A stretch of DNA of 64,000 nucleotides from Leptasterias polaris (lineage: Eukaryota; Echinodermata; Asteroidea; Forcipulatida; Asteriidae), in assembly GCA_037783415.1 (NCBI GenBank), contig JAZGTN010000029.1:3553501-3617500 (forward strand), given 5' to 3'. A model generated the notes under the pieces. The model saw nothing but the letters and a program-made list of their open reading frames with translations. It was not told the origin of the DNA and did no database searches. Shown here one piece after another: positions 25,301 to 33,793 of this stretch. The number at the start of each line of letters is the position of its first letter. Position 1 is the stretch's first letter. The position numbers and the translations under genes are program-made.

Positions 25301-28300
25301 CTTGGTGGCTCACATTGTTCAAAAGTCTCCACTCTCCCGGATTGTTTGACGGTGATATCATCAAGACGACTCGGCGTCGGGCTGCAACAAAAGCACGCCA
25401 CACATCACGATCTCCCATGGCTGTCCTGATCAGAGCTCCATAATTCAAATTTTACCTTTTAAGAAGCTACAAACCTCACCAGATTAAGATTCCATGGCAG
25501 CATACATTTTTGGGGGGTAGGGTAGGGACGTCAAGTAATCCTATAGGAATATGTCATGTTTGTTAAATAATCCAGCTCTCATTGCAACCGTTTTGCGCCT
25601 AACGGTTGTCAATAAACAAGCAATTCAGATCCTCTTTTAATTTGTTGAATGATGAATTTCTTCCAAAACCCCACCCCCAAAAATGTATGCGGCCATGAAA
25701 TGTTAATCTGGTGAAATTTGTAACTTCTTGAAAGTAAGATTTGAATTATGGAGCTTTGAAATGTTTTACATTAATAAGCTTATGATATTTTAATTGATTG
25801 TTTTTTAACATCTCTTCATGCCAGCTTTAATTTTATACGTTAGCTACGGCATAAATATAAAATTATGTAAAAACACAAGTAAGATCAAGGCAAGAAATAT
25901 AAACAATTATTTAATGTGAGCACTTACGTTTCGAATGTTTATACCGGTCAAGAGAATACAATTGTTGATCTGTCGCTGCCTCTGACAAAGGAGTGTCCTT
26001 TTCTTGTTATTTAACAAGATAATTTGACAAATTTCAGCGAGTATTACGCCGATCACATCACTATCCATTTTCTTTCATACGTTGTTGTTGATAAGGCTGC
26101 GTGAGCAGACGAATGTACATGTATAACAACAAACTATGCAATCAAAGTACATTTCACCACTTGAGGGCGCGCACACGGTTGAAGATCGAAGTCACAGCCG
26201 CGTCCGAATGTTTTTGTTGGCCGCGGCCGCTAGACGCTGCCAAAGCCGCAGTCGCAGCCAGCGGCCACAGCCGAATCATTCGGACACGGCCTTAGCTCAG
26301 TATCACGACGCAACTGGTCGGTGATGTACATGTACTCTGCTGCAGGGGGAGTATCACTAAAGATCTGCACAAATATTTTTGACAAAGTTTGTTCCCTAGA
26401 TATTTAAAACTTCATCTTCAATTTTGTTGTGTACTACTGATTCTTCTCCAAAATGTACCGCAATCCCTAGATAGAAATGGGTACAGTTTCCGAAAAATCT
26501 AAATTTTTAAACAATAATTTTTAATATCTCATTCCCCAGGTTCGGTCTTGGCTCATGCCTATGGCTTTCACACTAGCCTTCGGTGGGATGTTCACAAAGA
26601 TGTGGAGAGTTTATAGCATCGTCATTGCGAACAAGACAAAAAGAAAGGTTGATTTTAACGTGTTTTTGTTATATAAATATTTGTATATATCAAGTTTTCA
26701 CACCATGAGAGACAACTGTGCGTGAAGAACAATCCACTGAATTGATTTGAACCGAGTCTCTGAGGTGTTTTGATGTTTAGTGTGACCATATGAAATCACT
26801 CGTGTGGTTTGTACAAGTTTTCAAATTGAATAACCATGTTTATATAAATTGAGGAAAACACCACCATGTGTATATAGGCTGCAACATTCTGAAAACTCCT
26901 GGGGTCAAACACAAAACGTGCACCCTTCGCGCCAAGCACAACTCACAGCCAACGATGAAAGGCCTTCGTTTGACCTCAGCTAATTCTGTTCAGGGATAAA
27001 GTTAGTTTTGATCATATTTTATTATTAACTTCCAATCTTTTTTATTAGGTGATAAAAGATCGCCACTTGGTCGGTATTGTTGCCATTCTCTTATTGTTGG
27101 ACTTTGCTATCCTCGTCCCATGGCAGATCGTCGATCCCATACACATCCAGGAGATCCGAATCCCCGTACCACAGGTAAATCCAAACAGAGGCTACTATAG
27201 ATGATATCCAGAGGCACACTTGTTATAAAATAAGAGGTGTGGTGCCTCGATATTTTTGGGTCGGCTCCTTTTGCCCCGCAGCACTTTTATTGTTTATTGT
27301 ATTTTTTATTTACATATCAATTTTCTTTTTGGGGCGTTACATTGGTGCCAGTTCAGTGAATGGATTCACCTAAGATACATTGGGGTCATGTCCTGTAGAC
27401 TGGGTTGACTTACTTTGGAATCAAATTCTGGCCACAATTATGGCAATTACTGTGCCCTTGGTGAAGAACCATAAGTGCTTCTTTTCATCCAGGAGTGCTA
27501 CCAGAATCCTGTGTTGACGTTGCGTTCGAAAGGTCTTAAAGGCACTGGACACCTTTGGAATTTGTCAAAGACCAGTATTCTCACTTGGTGTATTCCAACA
27601 TATGCATAAAATAACAAACCTGTGAAAATTTGGGCCGAATTGGTCATCGAAGTTGCAAGAAAATAATGAAAGAAAAACACCCTTGTTGCACAAATTTGTG
27701 TGCTTTCAGATGCCAATAATAAAAGGCTTCGCTGAAGTCTTTTATTATTTGAGTGAGAAATTACCTTTTTCTCAAAAACTACGTTACTTCAGAGGGAGTC
27801 GTTTCTCACAATGTTTTATACTATAAACAGCTCTCCATTGCTCGTTACCAAGTAAGTTTGTATGCCAACAATTATTTTGAGTAATTACCAATAGTGTTCA
27901 GTGCCTTTAAGAGCGCTAAATGAAAAACCTTTGTGGATTCACATGTAACAAATAATTGAAAACCAATTGGCATCGTTTATCCCGTGTATTTCCCCCATCA
28001 GACCAAAGAAGATAAAGCCGACTATGTCCAGCACGAATTGTTGTACGTAAACTGCACTTCTATTAACAACACCATATGGACCATGGCAATGCTCATCTAC
28101 AAGGCGTTTGTAGTAGTGTTTGGTGCCTTTCTTGCGTGGTCCACAAGGTAATATAATTGGACTCGATCGATAGACAGCTACCTGCTCCATTCCCATACCA
28201 AAATAAGCGTACGATAGAAGTATTGCCGATGATTTGTAGATGTATTGCCGATTACTTGAACTTAATAAGATTCGAAGCGGGGTCTATTTTTAATTGAAAG

Positions 28301-30339
28301 AAGGATCTGTGCGTGTTGACAGAGAACAGACGGCGAACACCCCAAAGATAACCCCCCTGGCATCAGAGGACCGTAAGCTACTATAGTTATGTGTATAATA
28401 CTTTGATTCGAGGGTTGGAAAGTTTGATCGTTTCTCAGACATGTATTAGTCACTGTTTTAAATTTAAATTGCGCATTGGAATGGAAAAGTACAACTTTTA
28501 AACATTTTACCAGTATTATTTTTCGCTAACATTACGTATTCCTTATTATAGAGCTTCTGTGTGGATACTGTATTGTGCATCCATCCGGTAGACGGCGCTA
28601 TGAGACTAGCCTTTCTAGTTCCGTTGTTGCCCGTAATCGACAAACAGTTTCATCCTTTCTCCAGTTACCTTGATCCAGTGATAGCCCCCATAGCCCCCTT
28701 ATGGCGTGTCGTGGCCGAGCGGTTAAGAGCATCGGACTCAAGCTCTGGTGGCTGAGTCATCAGGGTGTGGGTTCGAATCCCGGTCATGACACTTGTGTCC
28801 TTGAGCAAGACACTTAACTGCTATTGCTTCTCTTCACCCAGGGGTAAAATGGGTACCTGTGAGATGGTTTTTGTGAATGATTGAGCTTGGTGCGCTTTGG
28901 CAGCACAGGCTGTATACTCCCCAGGGAGCTGAGATGGTTTTAGGAATGAAATAATGGCCCAGTGACCATGCAGGGGTAATAAAGTGTGAAGCGCAATGAT
29001 CATTCTTTGGAATTGCGCTATATAGGAGCCGATATTATTATTTAAAAATTTGATACCTTAAGTAGACCGAGGACAAAACTGAAAATGGGAAACAAAATAT
29101 CAAAGGGGAATTCTATTGGAGGTTGTACAGGGAACAAAAGTTTTCTCCGTGGAGATGTAAAATAAAGAATATGTTTTGTTGTTGTTTTATTTTTGTTTTA
29201 AATAGGAATGTGAAAGTGTCGGGTCTGAATGACAGTTACTACGTGGGTCTGTCCATCTACAACACGGTCATCTGTTGTGTTGTCGCCGTGCCTCTATCAT
29301 TCCTAGCAGTGTCTTCAATTGGCGTGACCTTTGCACTCGTTTCCGGTTTTCTGCTGTTTTGCATTACTGCCTCACTCTGCATGCTTTTCTTCCCAAAGGT
29401 AACAAAATATCATCAGGATACATGACCAGACCTGGATCTCATGCAGCGGTTGGAGCCTGACTAATTTCTGGCTCAGCATAACCATGCAGGAATTTGTGTC
29501 AAAATAACCATTAAAGAAATTTGTCAAAATAAGACACAGATTCAGAGTTAAAATCAAAGTTTTAACAATTTTCCGGGTCAGACTAACTTTTAGTAGGTAA
29601 AGACCACATGGACCCCGAATGCTTATCTATCACAGGTCTTGTAAATGAAATGCTAATTACATGGGCGCAGGGGGACTCTTTGATTAACTTGGGAGGGGGG
29701 AATTTTACACCAGATAAAAATCTAATTACCAATTCGTCGGTTACATTGCAATTTCATAATAATTTTTCATAATGAAAAAAATTTCATTAAATGAAAAATG
29801 AGTATAAATTTGAAGATTTTTTTTTTTTTAAATCCGCAAATAAATATGATACTTAGAAACTGAATGTTTCTTTTTGTAAACAAATACTCTGACGACTACT
29901 CTTGATCAATAAACATGTACCAGGAGCTCCAAAATATGCTAAAACAATTGTTATGAAATCATGCAAATTACACTAAATTACATTAAAATGGTCCTGAGCA
30001 GACGAACGTATACCACAACGTATACCACCAAGTTAAAAGCTTGTTTTGCTTTCTCAGTCCAAATTGTTTTTCCCAGAATTTTCCCCACCGCAAACCTCAA
30101 CATTTTGTTTAAAATGTAATTGCCAATTCGTCTGCTCGGTGCTATAATATGCAACGTTTTAATTCGTATAAATTAAATTCCCCGCCCAGGTGATCGCAGT
30201 ATATCGCAAGAATTCAATCGAAGACGAGACTTTCACCGGGATACGGTTCGGAACTACAGTCTCGGCACCCAGACCAGCAAAGGGGAAGGACATACCATCG
30301 ACGAGCGCTCAAGTCGAATTAAGAAGTACAACACAGTAG
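12947..30339 (+). CDS. GABA-B receptor subunit 2-like (class C GPCR), 15 exons, 5' incomplete
   Basis: Metabotropic GABA receptor subunit. In known family members it sits in the plasma membrane, works as a heterodimer, and couples to Gi/o (family knowledge). Exons: 12947-13084, 14540-14710, 15403-15504, 16590-16655, 17164-17358, 17956-18186, 19137-19200, 20475-20564, 22090-22246, 23269-23401, 26540-26647, 27049-27174, 28002-28147, 29206-29398, 30190-30339. All have AG/GT borders and matching phases and join to 689 codons plus TAG. The Venus-flytrap domain comes first (ATTPVLTDR, YVWIIPGYF, GYDAIW), then seven membrane segments (FNFWKRKNR, MSSPKVNNLI, MWRVYSI, PWQIVDPIH, NDSYYVGLSIYN). TM3 and extracellular-loop cysteines are present (TICRV, YVNCTS). 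The signal peptide and start of the ligand domain are missing. The tail after TM7 is only about 45 residues, without the coiled coil of vertebrate subunits. Subunit 2 is preferred over 1 from the sequences around TM3-TM5, by eye only. Confidence 0.93.
13598..14318. mobile_element. GGGCCCAATTT-family element split by another element
   Basis: The left end GGGGCCAATTTCATAGAGCT and right end AGCTCTATGAAATTGGGCCC belong to one short inverted-repeat element, separated by the insertion at 13777-14292. Lies in a receptor intron. Confidence 0.75.
13777..14292. mobile_element. Nested inverted-repeat element, TCACACCAAACT ends
   Basis: The perfect 12-bp ends TCACACCAAACT / AGTTTGGTGTGA bound ~510 bp made largely of degenerate 'acgggctnggacnggn' repeats. 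It is inserted inside the element at 13598-14318. Confidence 0.7.
14318..14402 (-). mobile_element. tRNA-Leu-derived SINE head, minus strand
   Basis: The minus strand starts GGCGTGTCGTGGCCGAGCGG TTAAGAGCA and runs about 80 bp into a degraded variable-arm region. The body is missing. Confidence 0.6.
14540..14710 (+). CDS. GABA-B receptor exon 2 of those seen
   Basis: Acceptor CCACTCCAG, donor GGG|GTAAGG, phase 0. The 57 residues begin MSPGATTPVLTDRVTYPHTY and include KFGWTKIATF, matching the conserved '[21 protein letters not shown]' and 'YQWKRVGT' blocks of GABA-B receptors. The ATG at the exon start is internal to the protein. Confidence 0.92.
15112..15175. repeat. 17-bp tandem repeat
   Basis: Four copies of 'cacacctaggtgc' / 'cacacctagctgc' with short spacers. 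CACCTAGGTG is palindromic. Confidence 0.8.
15225..15388 (+). mobile_element. Half of the 19.23-kb fold-back family
   Basis: 'atttcgaggaatatatgggt' through 'caacgtgtccctattg' matches the right arm of the element at 19230-19683 and its flank. The left arm is missing. It ends about 14 bp before the receptor exon acceptor at 15402, so it borders the polypyrimidine tract. Confidence 0.65.
15403..15504 (+). CDS. GABA-B receptor exon 3 of those seen
   Basis: Acceptor TTTTTTTCCAG, donor AAG|GTATTT, phase 0. The 34 residues end in FYNEPLQALQRLK, matching the family's 'ESFSNDPCTSVKKLKG'. A truncated repeat abuts the acceptor (15225-15385). Confidence 0.9.
15582..15768. mobile_element. Short inverted-repeat element with poly-G core
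   Basis: GCCGGTGTGGACGGAGATTC at the left mirrors the right end 'gggacagatttccctacgac' plus ACCGGC. An uninterrupted G run of more than 30 bases lies at about 15693-15725. Confidence 0.65.
16347..16398. repeat. (AAG)n microsatellite
   Basis: About 17 AAG units in a receptor intron. Confidence 0.95.
16590..16655 (+). CDS. GABA-B receptor exon 4 of those seen
   Basis: 66 bp, phase 0. It encodes KKDVRIIVASFYEEKARKIF plus CD, matching '[20 protein letters not shown]'. Too short for an ordinary ORF scan. Confidence 0.9.
16719..17024. mobile_element. 306-bp element made of nine palindromes
   Basis: The ends CGGAAGCGTATTGCCGCCAC and GTGGCGGCAATACGCTTCCG are exact reverse complements (the match continues through ATG, an A tract and TCTGAC) and are flanked on both sides by TA, as expected for a TA target-site duplication. 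The interior is nine near-identical copies of the perfect palindrome TATCGTGTACGTACACGATA. They are arranged so the whole is a palindrome of palindromes, joined by AACTTA or AAATCCAAACTTA spacers. One copy is shortened and one has a single change. No coding capacity. It lies in a receptor intron. Confidence 0.88.
17164..17358 (+). CDS. GABA-B receptor exon 5 of those seen
   Basis: 65 residues including YGANYVWIIPGYF and ATEGYLAV, which match the family's 'YGSKYQWIIPGWY' and 'AMEGYIGV'. Start 17164 (after CAAAG) keeps the same residue count before YG as in relatives. The alternative acceptor at 17173 would drop three codons. Confidence 0.9.
17956..18186 (+). CDS. GABA-B receptor exon 6 of those seen
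   Basis: 77 residues from TPEEFRRDMTDAL to RFDGMS, containing LGYDAIWSLSMAM. The family has 'YAYDGIW' here and 'NFFGVTG' at the end. Acceptor TTTTTTGTTCAG, donor TCG|GTGAGC, phase 0. Confidence 0.93.
18770..19110 (+). repeat. Dispersed repeat, CCTGCAGG family
   Basis: 'gacttcctgcaggcacaatt', 'gtacacagctcgatgaaaga' and 'ccatatgaccagtgtagttt' also appear in order at 36110-36400, and in reverse at about 30530-30705. No open frame. It lies in the intron before the receptor exon at 19137. Confidence 0.7.
19137..19200 (+). CDS. GABA-B receptor exon 7 of those seen
   Basis: 64 bp ending in phase 1. It encodes GRVVFHEGGYRIGNLLIEQN, matching the 'GQVVFRNGERMGTIKFTQ' segment. Acceptor CACTTTCAG, donor TTG|GTTAGT. 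A fold-back element starts about 30 bp downstream. Confidence 0.88.
19230..19683. mobile_element. Fold-back element with near-complete inverted arms
   Basis: The ends GCAAGTCTCGCGCGTAT / ATCGCGCGAGACTTGC enclose two arms (about 19270-19410 and 19430-19560) that are nearly perfect reverse complements, for example 'caaatatgcctcgaaattgt' against 'acaatttcgaggcatatttg'. The loop is about 25 bp. Mirror-image 66-codon frames on both strands are a by-product. It begins within about 30 bp of the receptor exon's donor site. Confidence 0.85.
20065..20450. mobile_element. TTAAAGGCACTG-family short inverted-repeat element
   Basis: The left end TTAAAGGCACTGTACACGTT and right end AACGTATCCAGTGCCTTTAA mirror each other. 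The interior carries 'gaaacgactccctctgaagt' and 'atatgttgggatacaccaag', shared with copies at 27536 and 34197. About 385 bp, in a receptor intron. Confidence 0.85.
20475..20564 (+). CDS. GABA-B receptor exon 8 of those seen
   Basis: 90 bp, phase 1 at both ends. It encodes GNEKLVGTYNNIDDELNWSV and so on to YYSG, the linker corresponding to 'REVKVGEYNAVADTLEII'. Acceptor TTTTTTAAAG, donor GTG|GTGAGT. A short inverted-repeat element ends about 20 bp upstream of the acceptor. Confidence 0.87.
20827..20874. repeat. (AACTTTAAC)n short tandem repeat
   Basis: About five copies of AACTTTAAC in a receptor intron. Confidence 0.85.
20956..21380 (+). mobile_element. tRNA-Leu-derived SINE, full-length
   Basis: The tRNA head has A box TGGCCGAGCGGATAAGAAC, anticodon arm ACTCAAGC (CAA position), a long variable arm, and B box GGTTCGAGTCCCGG, then GTGACAC. 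The body runs to 'gcgctatataagaaccgagt' and an (ATT)n tail. Confidence 0.85.
21380..21855. other. Intronic stretch without recognised content
   Basis: Apart from short AT-rich sequence I see no exon or repeat that I can name. Confidence 0.4.
21862..21945 (-). mobile_element. tRNA-derived SINE fragment of another type
   Basis: The minus strand reads TAGATAGCTCAGTTTAATAG (A-box-like) and then GGGTTGAATTCCAGC (B-box-like), spaced as in a tRNA head. Too degraded to name the parent tRNA. Confidence 0.4.
22090..22246 (+). CDS. GABA-B receptor exon 9 of those seen (TM1)
   Basis: After joining (phase 1 to 2) it reads GGKPPHDSDVTT, then the hydrophobic AIMVVLSVLVAMGMILSLMF, then LVFNFWKRKNR. This matches the family's 'EPPKDKT...', TM1 and 'FNIKNRNQ'. 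Acceptor CCTCAG, donor CAG|GTTGGT. Confidence 0.92.
22845..23051. mobile_element. GGGCCCAATTT-family element, complete
   Basis: CAGGGCCCAATTTCATAGAG at left and CAATGAAATTGGGCCCT at right, 207 bp. In a receptor intron, about 220 bp before the TM2 exon. Confidence 0.8.
23269..23401 (+). CDS. GABA-B receptor exon 10 of those seen (TM2)
   Basis: Encodes QIKMSSPKVNNLIALGFMLA (TM2 entry), then YLCVVLLGVD and LRTICR, carrying the conserved TM3-entry cysteine. Acceptor CTCATCAG, donor AGG|GTAAAC. Confidence 0.92.
23704..24020. repeat. 37-bp minisatellite, about 8.5 copies
   Basis: The unit is CACCAGTTGTAAAAGTGTAA followed by 'attgcatgggatttggg'. Copies differ mainly at AAAAG/AAACG. Because 37 is not a multiple of three, the minus strand stays open in all frames, giving repetitive frames up to 195 codons that are not genes. 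Confidence 0.92.
24020..25080. other. Intronic stretch without recognised gene
   Basis: Open frames at 24254-24539 and 24560-24823 overlap on both strands and match no family I know. No exon-like conservation to the receptor. Confidence 0.4.
25100..25235. repeat. Short direct repeat, TAAGAANGCTGTTCAATTAAA
   Basis: Two copies of about 65 bp: 'tagtaagaaggctgttcaat', then AAAAGTAGAGGAATATGGGA, and a second copy with single-base changes. Confidence 0.65.
25440..25765. mobile_element. Fold-back repeat, GAATTATGGAGCT arms
   Basis: About 25440-25530 is an imperfect reverse complement of 25668-25762. Landmarks are ATGTATGCNGCCATG and TTTGAATTATGGAGCT. The minus strand just beyond the left arm can be read MGDRDVWRAFVAARRRVV, reminiscent of the end of some LINE reading frames. 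I cannot confirm this. Confidence 0.5.
26088..26297. mobile_element. Possible short inverted-repeat element, GGCCGTGTCCGAATG end
   Basis: Left 'aaggctgcgtgagcagacga' + ATG and right CATTCGGACACGGCCTTA are imperfect mirrors flanked by TA/TTA. The interior is GC-rich with GCAGCC/GGCCGC dyads. Confidence 0.45.
26540..26647 (+). CDS. GABA-B receptor exon 11 of those seen (TM3)
   Basis: 36 residues: VRSWLMPMAFTLAFGGMFTK, then MWRVYSIVIANKTKRK. It matches the family's 'VRTWIL...FAKTWRVHAIF' and the basic intracellular loop 2. Acceptor CCCCAG, donor AAG|GTTGAT, phase 0. Confidence 0.93.
27049..27174 (+). CDS. GABA-B receptor exon 12 of those seen (TM4)
   Basis: 42 residues: VIKDRHLVGIVAILLLLDFA, then ILVPWQIVDPIH and IQEIRIPVPQ. 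The IKD...VGIV and WQ-VDP blocks match TM4 of GABA-B subunit 2. Phase 0 at both ends. Confidence 0.93.
27536..27910. mobile_element. TTAAAGGCACTG-family element
   Basis: TTAAAGGCACTGGACACCTT at left and AATAGTGTTCAGTGCCTTTAA at right. The interior shows 'gtcaaagaccagtattctca', 'aacaaatttgtgtgcttt' and 'gagggagtcgtttctcacaa', as in the copies at 20065 (reverse) and 34197 (same orientation). Confidence 0.88.
28002..28147 (+). CDS. GABA-B receptor exon 13 of those seen (extracellular loop 2, TM5)
   Basis: Encodes TKEDKADYVQHELLYVNCTS, then INNTIWTMAMLIYKAF and VVVFGAFLAWSTR. The loop cysteine and 'IYKAFVVVFGAFLAW' match 'HCENTHMTIW...YAYKGLLMLFGCFLAW'. Donor AAG|GTAATA. Confidence 0.93.
28703..29042 (+). 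mobile_element. tRNA-Leu(CAA)-derived SINE, full-length
   Basis: The best preserved copy. A box TGGCCGAGCGGTTAAGAGC, anticodon stem-loop CGGACTCAAGCTCTGG with CAA at the anticodon position, long variable arm, B box GGGTTCGAATCCCGG. The tRNA-unrelated body ends 'gcgctatataggagccgata' plus an ATT tail. It is not a functional tRNA gene because the acceptor stem ends in GACACTTG and runs on into the body. Confidence 0.88.
29206..29398 (+). CDS. GABA-B receptor exon 14 of those seen (TM6-TM7)
   Basis: Encodes NVKVSGLNDSYYVGLSIYNT, then two hydrophobic segments ending CITASLCMLFFPK, which matches '...NDSKYIGMSVYNV...LCLVFVPK'. Acceptor TTTAAATAG, donor AAG|GTAACA. Confidence 0.93.
29990..30153. 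mobile_element. Possible short inverted-repeat element, GAGCAGACGAA ends
   Basis: CTGAGCAGACGAACG at left and AATTCGTCTGCTCGG at right, ~160 bp, in the last receptor intron, ending about 35 bp before the last coding exon. Confidence 0.55.
30190..30339 (+). CDS. GABA-B receptor last coding exon (cytoplasmic tail)
   Basis: Encodes 49 residues, beginning VIAVYRKNSIEDETFTGIRF and ending in LRSTTQ, then TAG. The tail is short and polar with no heptad repeat. Acceptor CCCGCCCAG. The 3' UTR probably follows, with AATAAA-type signals near 31361 and 31501. Which is used cannot be told. Confidence 0.88.
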   Translation: MIAVYRKNSIEDETFTGIRFGTTVSAPRPAKGKDIPSTSAQVELRSTTQ

Positions 30340-30529
30340 CAACCACTCCTCGTCAGACGGGGAACTTTGTTTTAATCGAAATTTAGCCATTTGGGGGGTT
30401 AATGTAACTTTTGTTTGCACAAAGAGTGACCTTGTACCTCCCAGGGCCTTTCTGTTATTAGGCAAGATGCTGTATATACATTGGCCATAGGAAGTGTTAC
30501 ATTTTTGTTTGAGTCATAATTACCACATG

Positions 30530-30705
30530 AATTTAAGAGTCATAAAAATAACAGCTGAACAAGTTTTCAGATGTTCCCGCCCCCTTCTTCATATCAAAAG
30601 TTGATAACAATCAGACTGTGCAATCTCCAATGTTTTCTTCCATTTGGCTGGTGTACAAATCGTGCCTGCAGGAAGCCCAAGCTCTGTTAATGTTCCTCCT
30701 TTGTT
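30530..30705 (-). repeat. Dispersed repeat, CCTGCAGG family, reverse copy
   Basis: The minus strand reads 'gggcttcctgcaggcacgat', then 'gattgcacagtctgattgtt' and 'tgaagaagggggcgggaaca', matching 18780-18910. It lies in the presumed 3' UTR of the receptor. Confidence 0.6.
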
Positions 30706-30719
30706 AACATGTGATGTCA

Positions 30720-32250
30720 CAGGTCACATAAAGTGCAACAGCGGACAATAACCGCATCGGATTTTATATAAAAGTATTGGTAAACATTCAAATTATAAAT
30801 AGTTTAATAGTTGAATCTTGTGAGCAGCATCATGCAAATTCAACTGCCGATGTGGCGTTTATAATGTGATTGTGTTACAAATAAGACTGGAGGCCGTTGG
30901 TTCAAATCCCTCAAGTCAATCTTTCTTTGTTCAACCCCAAATTATTTAAAATTTACCCAGTCAGTTTCCCTTGTGGTTTACAACTTGATATTAAAAATAC
31001 AATCCGCAAACCCAATCCGGTACAAATCTAGACTTGATTTCAAGTCTGAGATTGCGGTTATTTCTCTGCATCAGCCACGCAAAATTCCCCCGCAGATTGG
31101 CTATCACACGCTCTAACTCGCAATCTCAAAGACGGATGTTTATCCACAAGAGGGCGCTATTTCAGGCAATAATGTATCGGCTATCAGGTAGACTAAAAAC
31201 CACGATCACAGACTTGGAACCAAGCCTAGTACAAACCCAACAGACGAATCGCCAAATGCACTTAAGTTTATAACGTGAACACAATGAACAGTGTTTTATA
31301 ATTATTAAATTTTTAGACTAGTGTGTGAAGCTTGGTTCTGAGGATTGCAAAGAGTTCTGCTCAATAAATTAAAAGAGCAGTTTATAGCTCTCCTGGTATT
31401 TCTTATAATGAAGGACTGTGTGTTACATATATCTCAAACCTTTGGTAGCAGTTGTTTACATTTAGAGCCGAGAGTGAATAGGCCTAATTACGTAGTTTAA
31501 CAAAATAAAAGCTTTGCTCGTCTTAAAAAAAAAACTCTGTTCTTTTCAGTCAGGACGGGGGTGATCCCCCCAAAATACCAGCAAATAATGTTTATTTTAG
31601 TGGCAGTATTTTTCACCATTAATCAAGGTGCAAATCCCATGAATGAAAGTTTCATTTATGTATGTACCAGAACTCCCCCCCCCCCCCCCCCGAAAAAGGG
31701 TTACATTTTAACAATTTAAAAAGATTCAACACATCGTGGTTTCAAATCATGTATTTAATCATTAGATAATACAAATAACCGTTTCTAACCAGAATTGTGA
31801 ATACAAATAATGTTTAAACCTTTTAACTAACTGTATTGTTGTTGTTATTAAAAGTATAATTTAAAAATCAGAACATGCAAGTCTTTGATATACCTTGACA
31901 TTGTTAGCGTACAAAGAGAGAGCTCTTTTAAGTACCCTACCACTACCTCGCAATAACACAAATTCATCAATTTATTGTTCCTGTTAAAAATATATATATT
32001 TAATGAAAGAAACACTGCTTGGTACGCTTAGCTATATACAAATTCATAGTTTCGTTTCATTTATTTTGGATGTCTTGTTTGATTTGCAATATTTTTTTTT
32101 CTTCAAATTGTCATCCATGAGGAAATTAACGCTAGTGATGAATTGTTTATACTATTTAATTCGTTTTATCATTAATTAAAGATGCAGCAATAGATATTTA
32201 AATTAACTAACTTGACAAGATAGTTGTGCGAATTTATCGTTGGCAAAAGA
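30720..32250. other. Intergenic/3' flank stretch
   Basis: AT-rich, no exon recognised. A C run lies at 31676-31691. AATAAA at about 31361 and 31501 could serve the receptor transcript. Confidence 0.4.
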
Positions 32251-32259
32251 GTTGTCTTT

Positions 32260-32940
32260 TGCACTCACAATTTCACTCTTTTTAAGAGGCAGCTTTTATC
32301 TTATTTTCACTCTTCACTAGGAGTGGTTATTCTTGCCACTCCTTTTCCATTCCAAAATCGAGCTATGTAGCTCTTTTTAGAGAGGCGGTCACTCTGTATA
32401 AGAGTGATTTGTGTCGCTCGTTAAAGGGTCTGTATACGTTTGGTAATGACTCTGAAAATTAATGGCAATACAAACTTACTAGGTAATAAGTACAGCAGCT
32501 ACGGATAGTATAATGCATTTTGAGAAACTTTTCACTTCGTGCGGATATGAAAAAATAATATATCACTTTTTATCCCCCAAAATTTGAATCTGAGAAGCGT
32601 TATACGGCCGTAACGCTTCTCAGATTGTGTATTCCTTTTGGGAATATTTTTTCCTGCGTGGAAAATAATTATTCGCTCCGGTTTTTCGGTGATATCTCAA
32701 AAAACGCGACCACCTTTTCAAGTGAATTTTTCACAGGTTAGTTTTATTGTATGTACCTACATTTATATAGGATGAACACAATCAGTAGGCTCCAATTACC
32801 AAACGTATACAGCACCTTTAAAAGTGAATTAAGATCACTCTTTTTTACCACTCCAAATAGAGCTGACCGCCAGCCATATGGCCTCCTTGAGAGAGTGGAA
32901 AAAATCACTCTTTTCGAGTGGTTTTTCCCTCTTTTACATT
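32260..32940. mobile_element. Inverted-repeat element (CACTCTTTT arms) holding another element
   Basis: Outer arms share CACTC-TTTT and 'gagctatgtagctcttttta' motifs in inverted order (32270-32420 and 32822-32938). The centre, 32421-32822, is a TTAAAGGGTCTGTATACGTT / AACGTATACAGCACCTTTAA element, a diverged member of the family at 20065, so one is nested in the other. Confidence 0.6.
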
Positions 32941-32971
32941 AAGCCGAGTCTAGTACTAGTTGTTTACACAT

Positions 32972-33150
32972 GGGCTCAATTTCATAGAACTCTTTAAGCT
33001 CAAAAGAAGCTAAGCACATGAAAATTGTGTTAACCAGAATAAACAACATTCCACGTGTACGATTTGTGGCTGGTATCCTGCTCATTAATGCTCCATAGAA
33101 ATTTTTAAAGCAATATTTCTACTGCAACAGCTCTATGAAATATTGCCCTG
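32972..33150. mobile_element. GGGCCCAATTT-family element, diverged
   Basis: GGGCTCAATTTCATAGAACT at left and AGCTCTATGAAATATTGCCC at right, 179 bp. The same right end recurs at 61540-61562 in the duplicated copy of this flank. Confidence 0.7.
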
Positions 33151-33793
33151 TAAATGCAAACATCCGATCATTATTTTTATAAATACGGATTAATAACTGT
33201 TCAAATAAAAAAATAAAAATTTGCTCTTGTTACACACCTGTATACATGTATGTGTGTTGTGTTGTCATTTAGCCTTCGAGAAAGACTCTGCTAGTAAGGG
33301 TCGAAAAGTCAGGCCACTAACTAATTTTTTGAAAAAATTAAATTAATACATAATAACAGTAAAAACAACTCGAGTTTGACGGTAGTCATCTTCAAGCATC
33401 CTCAAAGCGTCGGGTGGGTGGGAAAACCACATGCTGCGCACGTGCGAGTGGCGAAGCGGGAGGACTTTCTGAACTTGATTCGTTTTGTTGTTGTTGAGTT
33501 AAAAAAAACAAAATCAAACAGAACTTATACATAAATGGTTGGCAAAAGAATAAAGTACCGTATGTTAACTAATCATAATGCATAAGAGACTGTGAAAGTT
33601 GACCTCGAGAGCCTACGAACTTACGCAAGAATATCGACTACCGTGCATCTCGCTCGAACAGCAGCTTCAGTGTGTATTGTGGCTGTTGTTTTTGAAAAAA
33701 ACTTGTATTACGATGTTTTCATAAATGTCACCCATTGAATGTGGTTTAAAAAAAAAATGGGCTAAATTTAGAAATTATAAGTTGTAAAAAATT
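33105..33793. repeat. Duplicated flank of the TMEM53-like locus, copy 1
   Basis: Matches 61505-62102 in the same orientation, for example 'gagtttgacggtagtcatct', 'caagcatcctcaaagcgtcg' and 'cgactaccgtgcatctcgct'. After 33793 the copies part. Copy 1 has 1.1 kb (to 34927) that is absent from the second. Confidence 0.85.

Noticed and set aside
28703..28795. Functional tRNA-Leu gene
   Set aside because: A and B boxes and the anticodon arm are tRNA-like, but the sequence continues into a SINE body found at 20956 as well, and the acceptor stem is altered.
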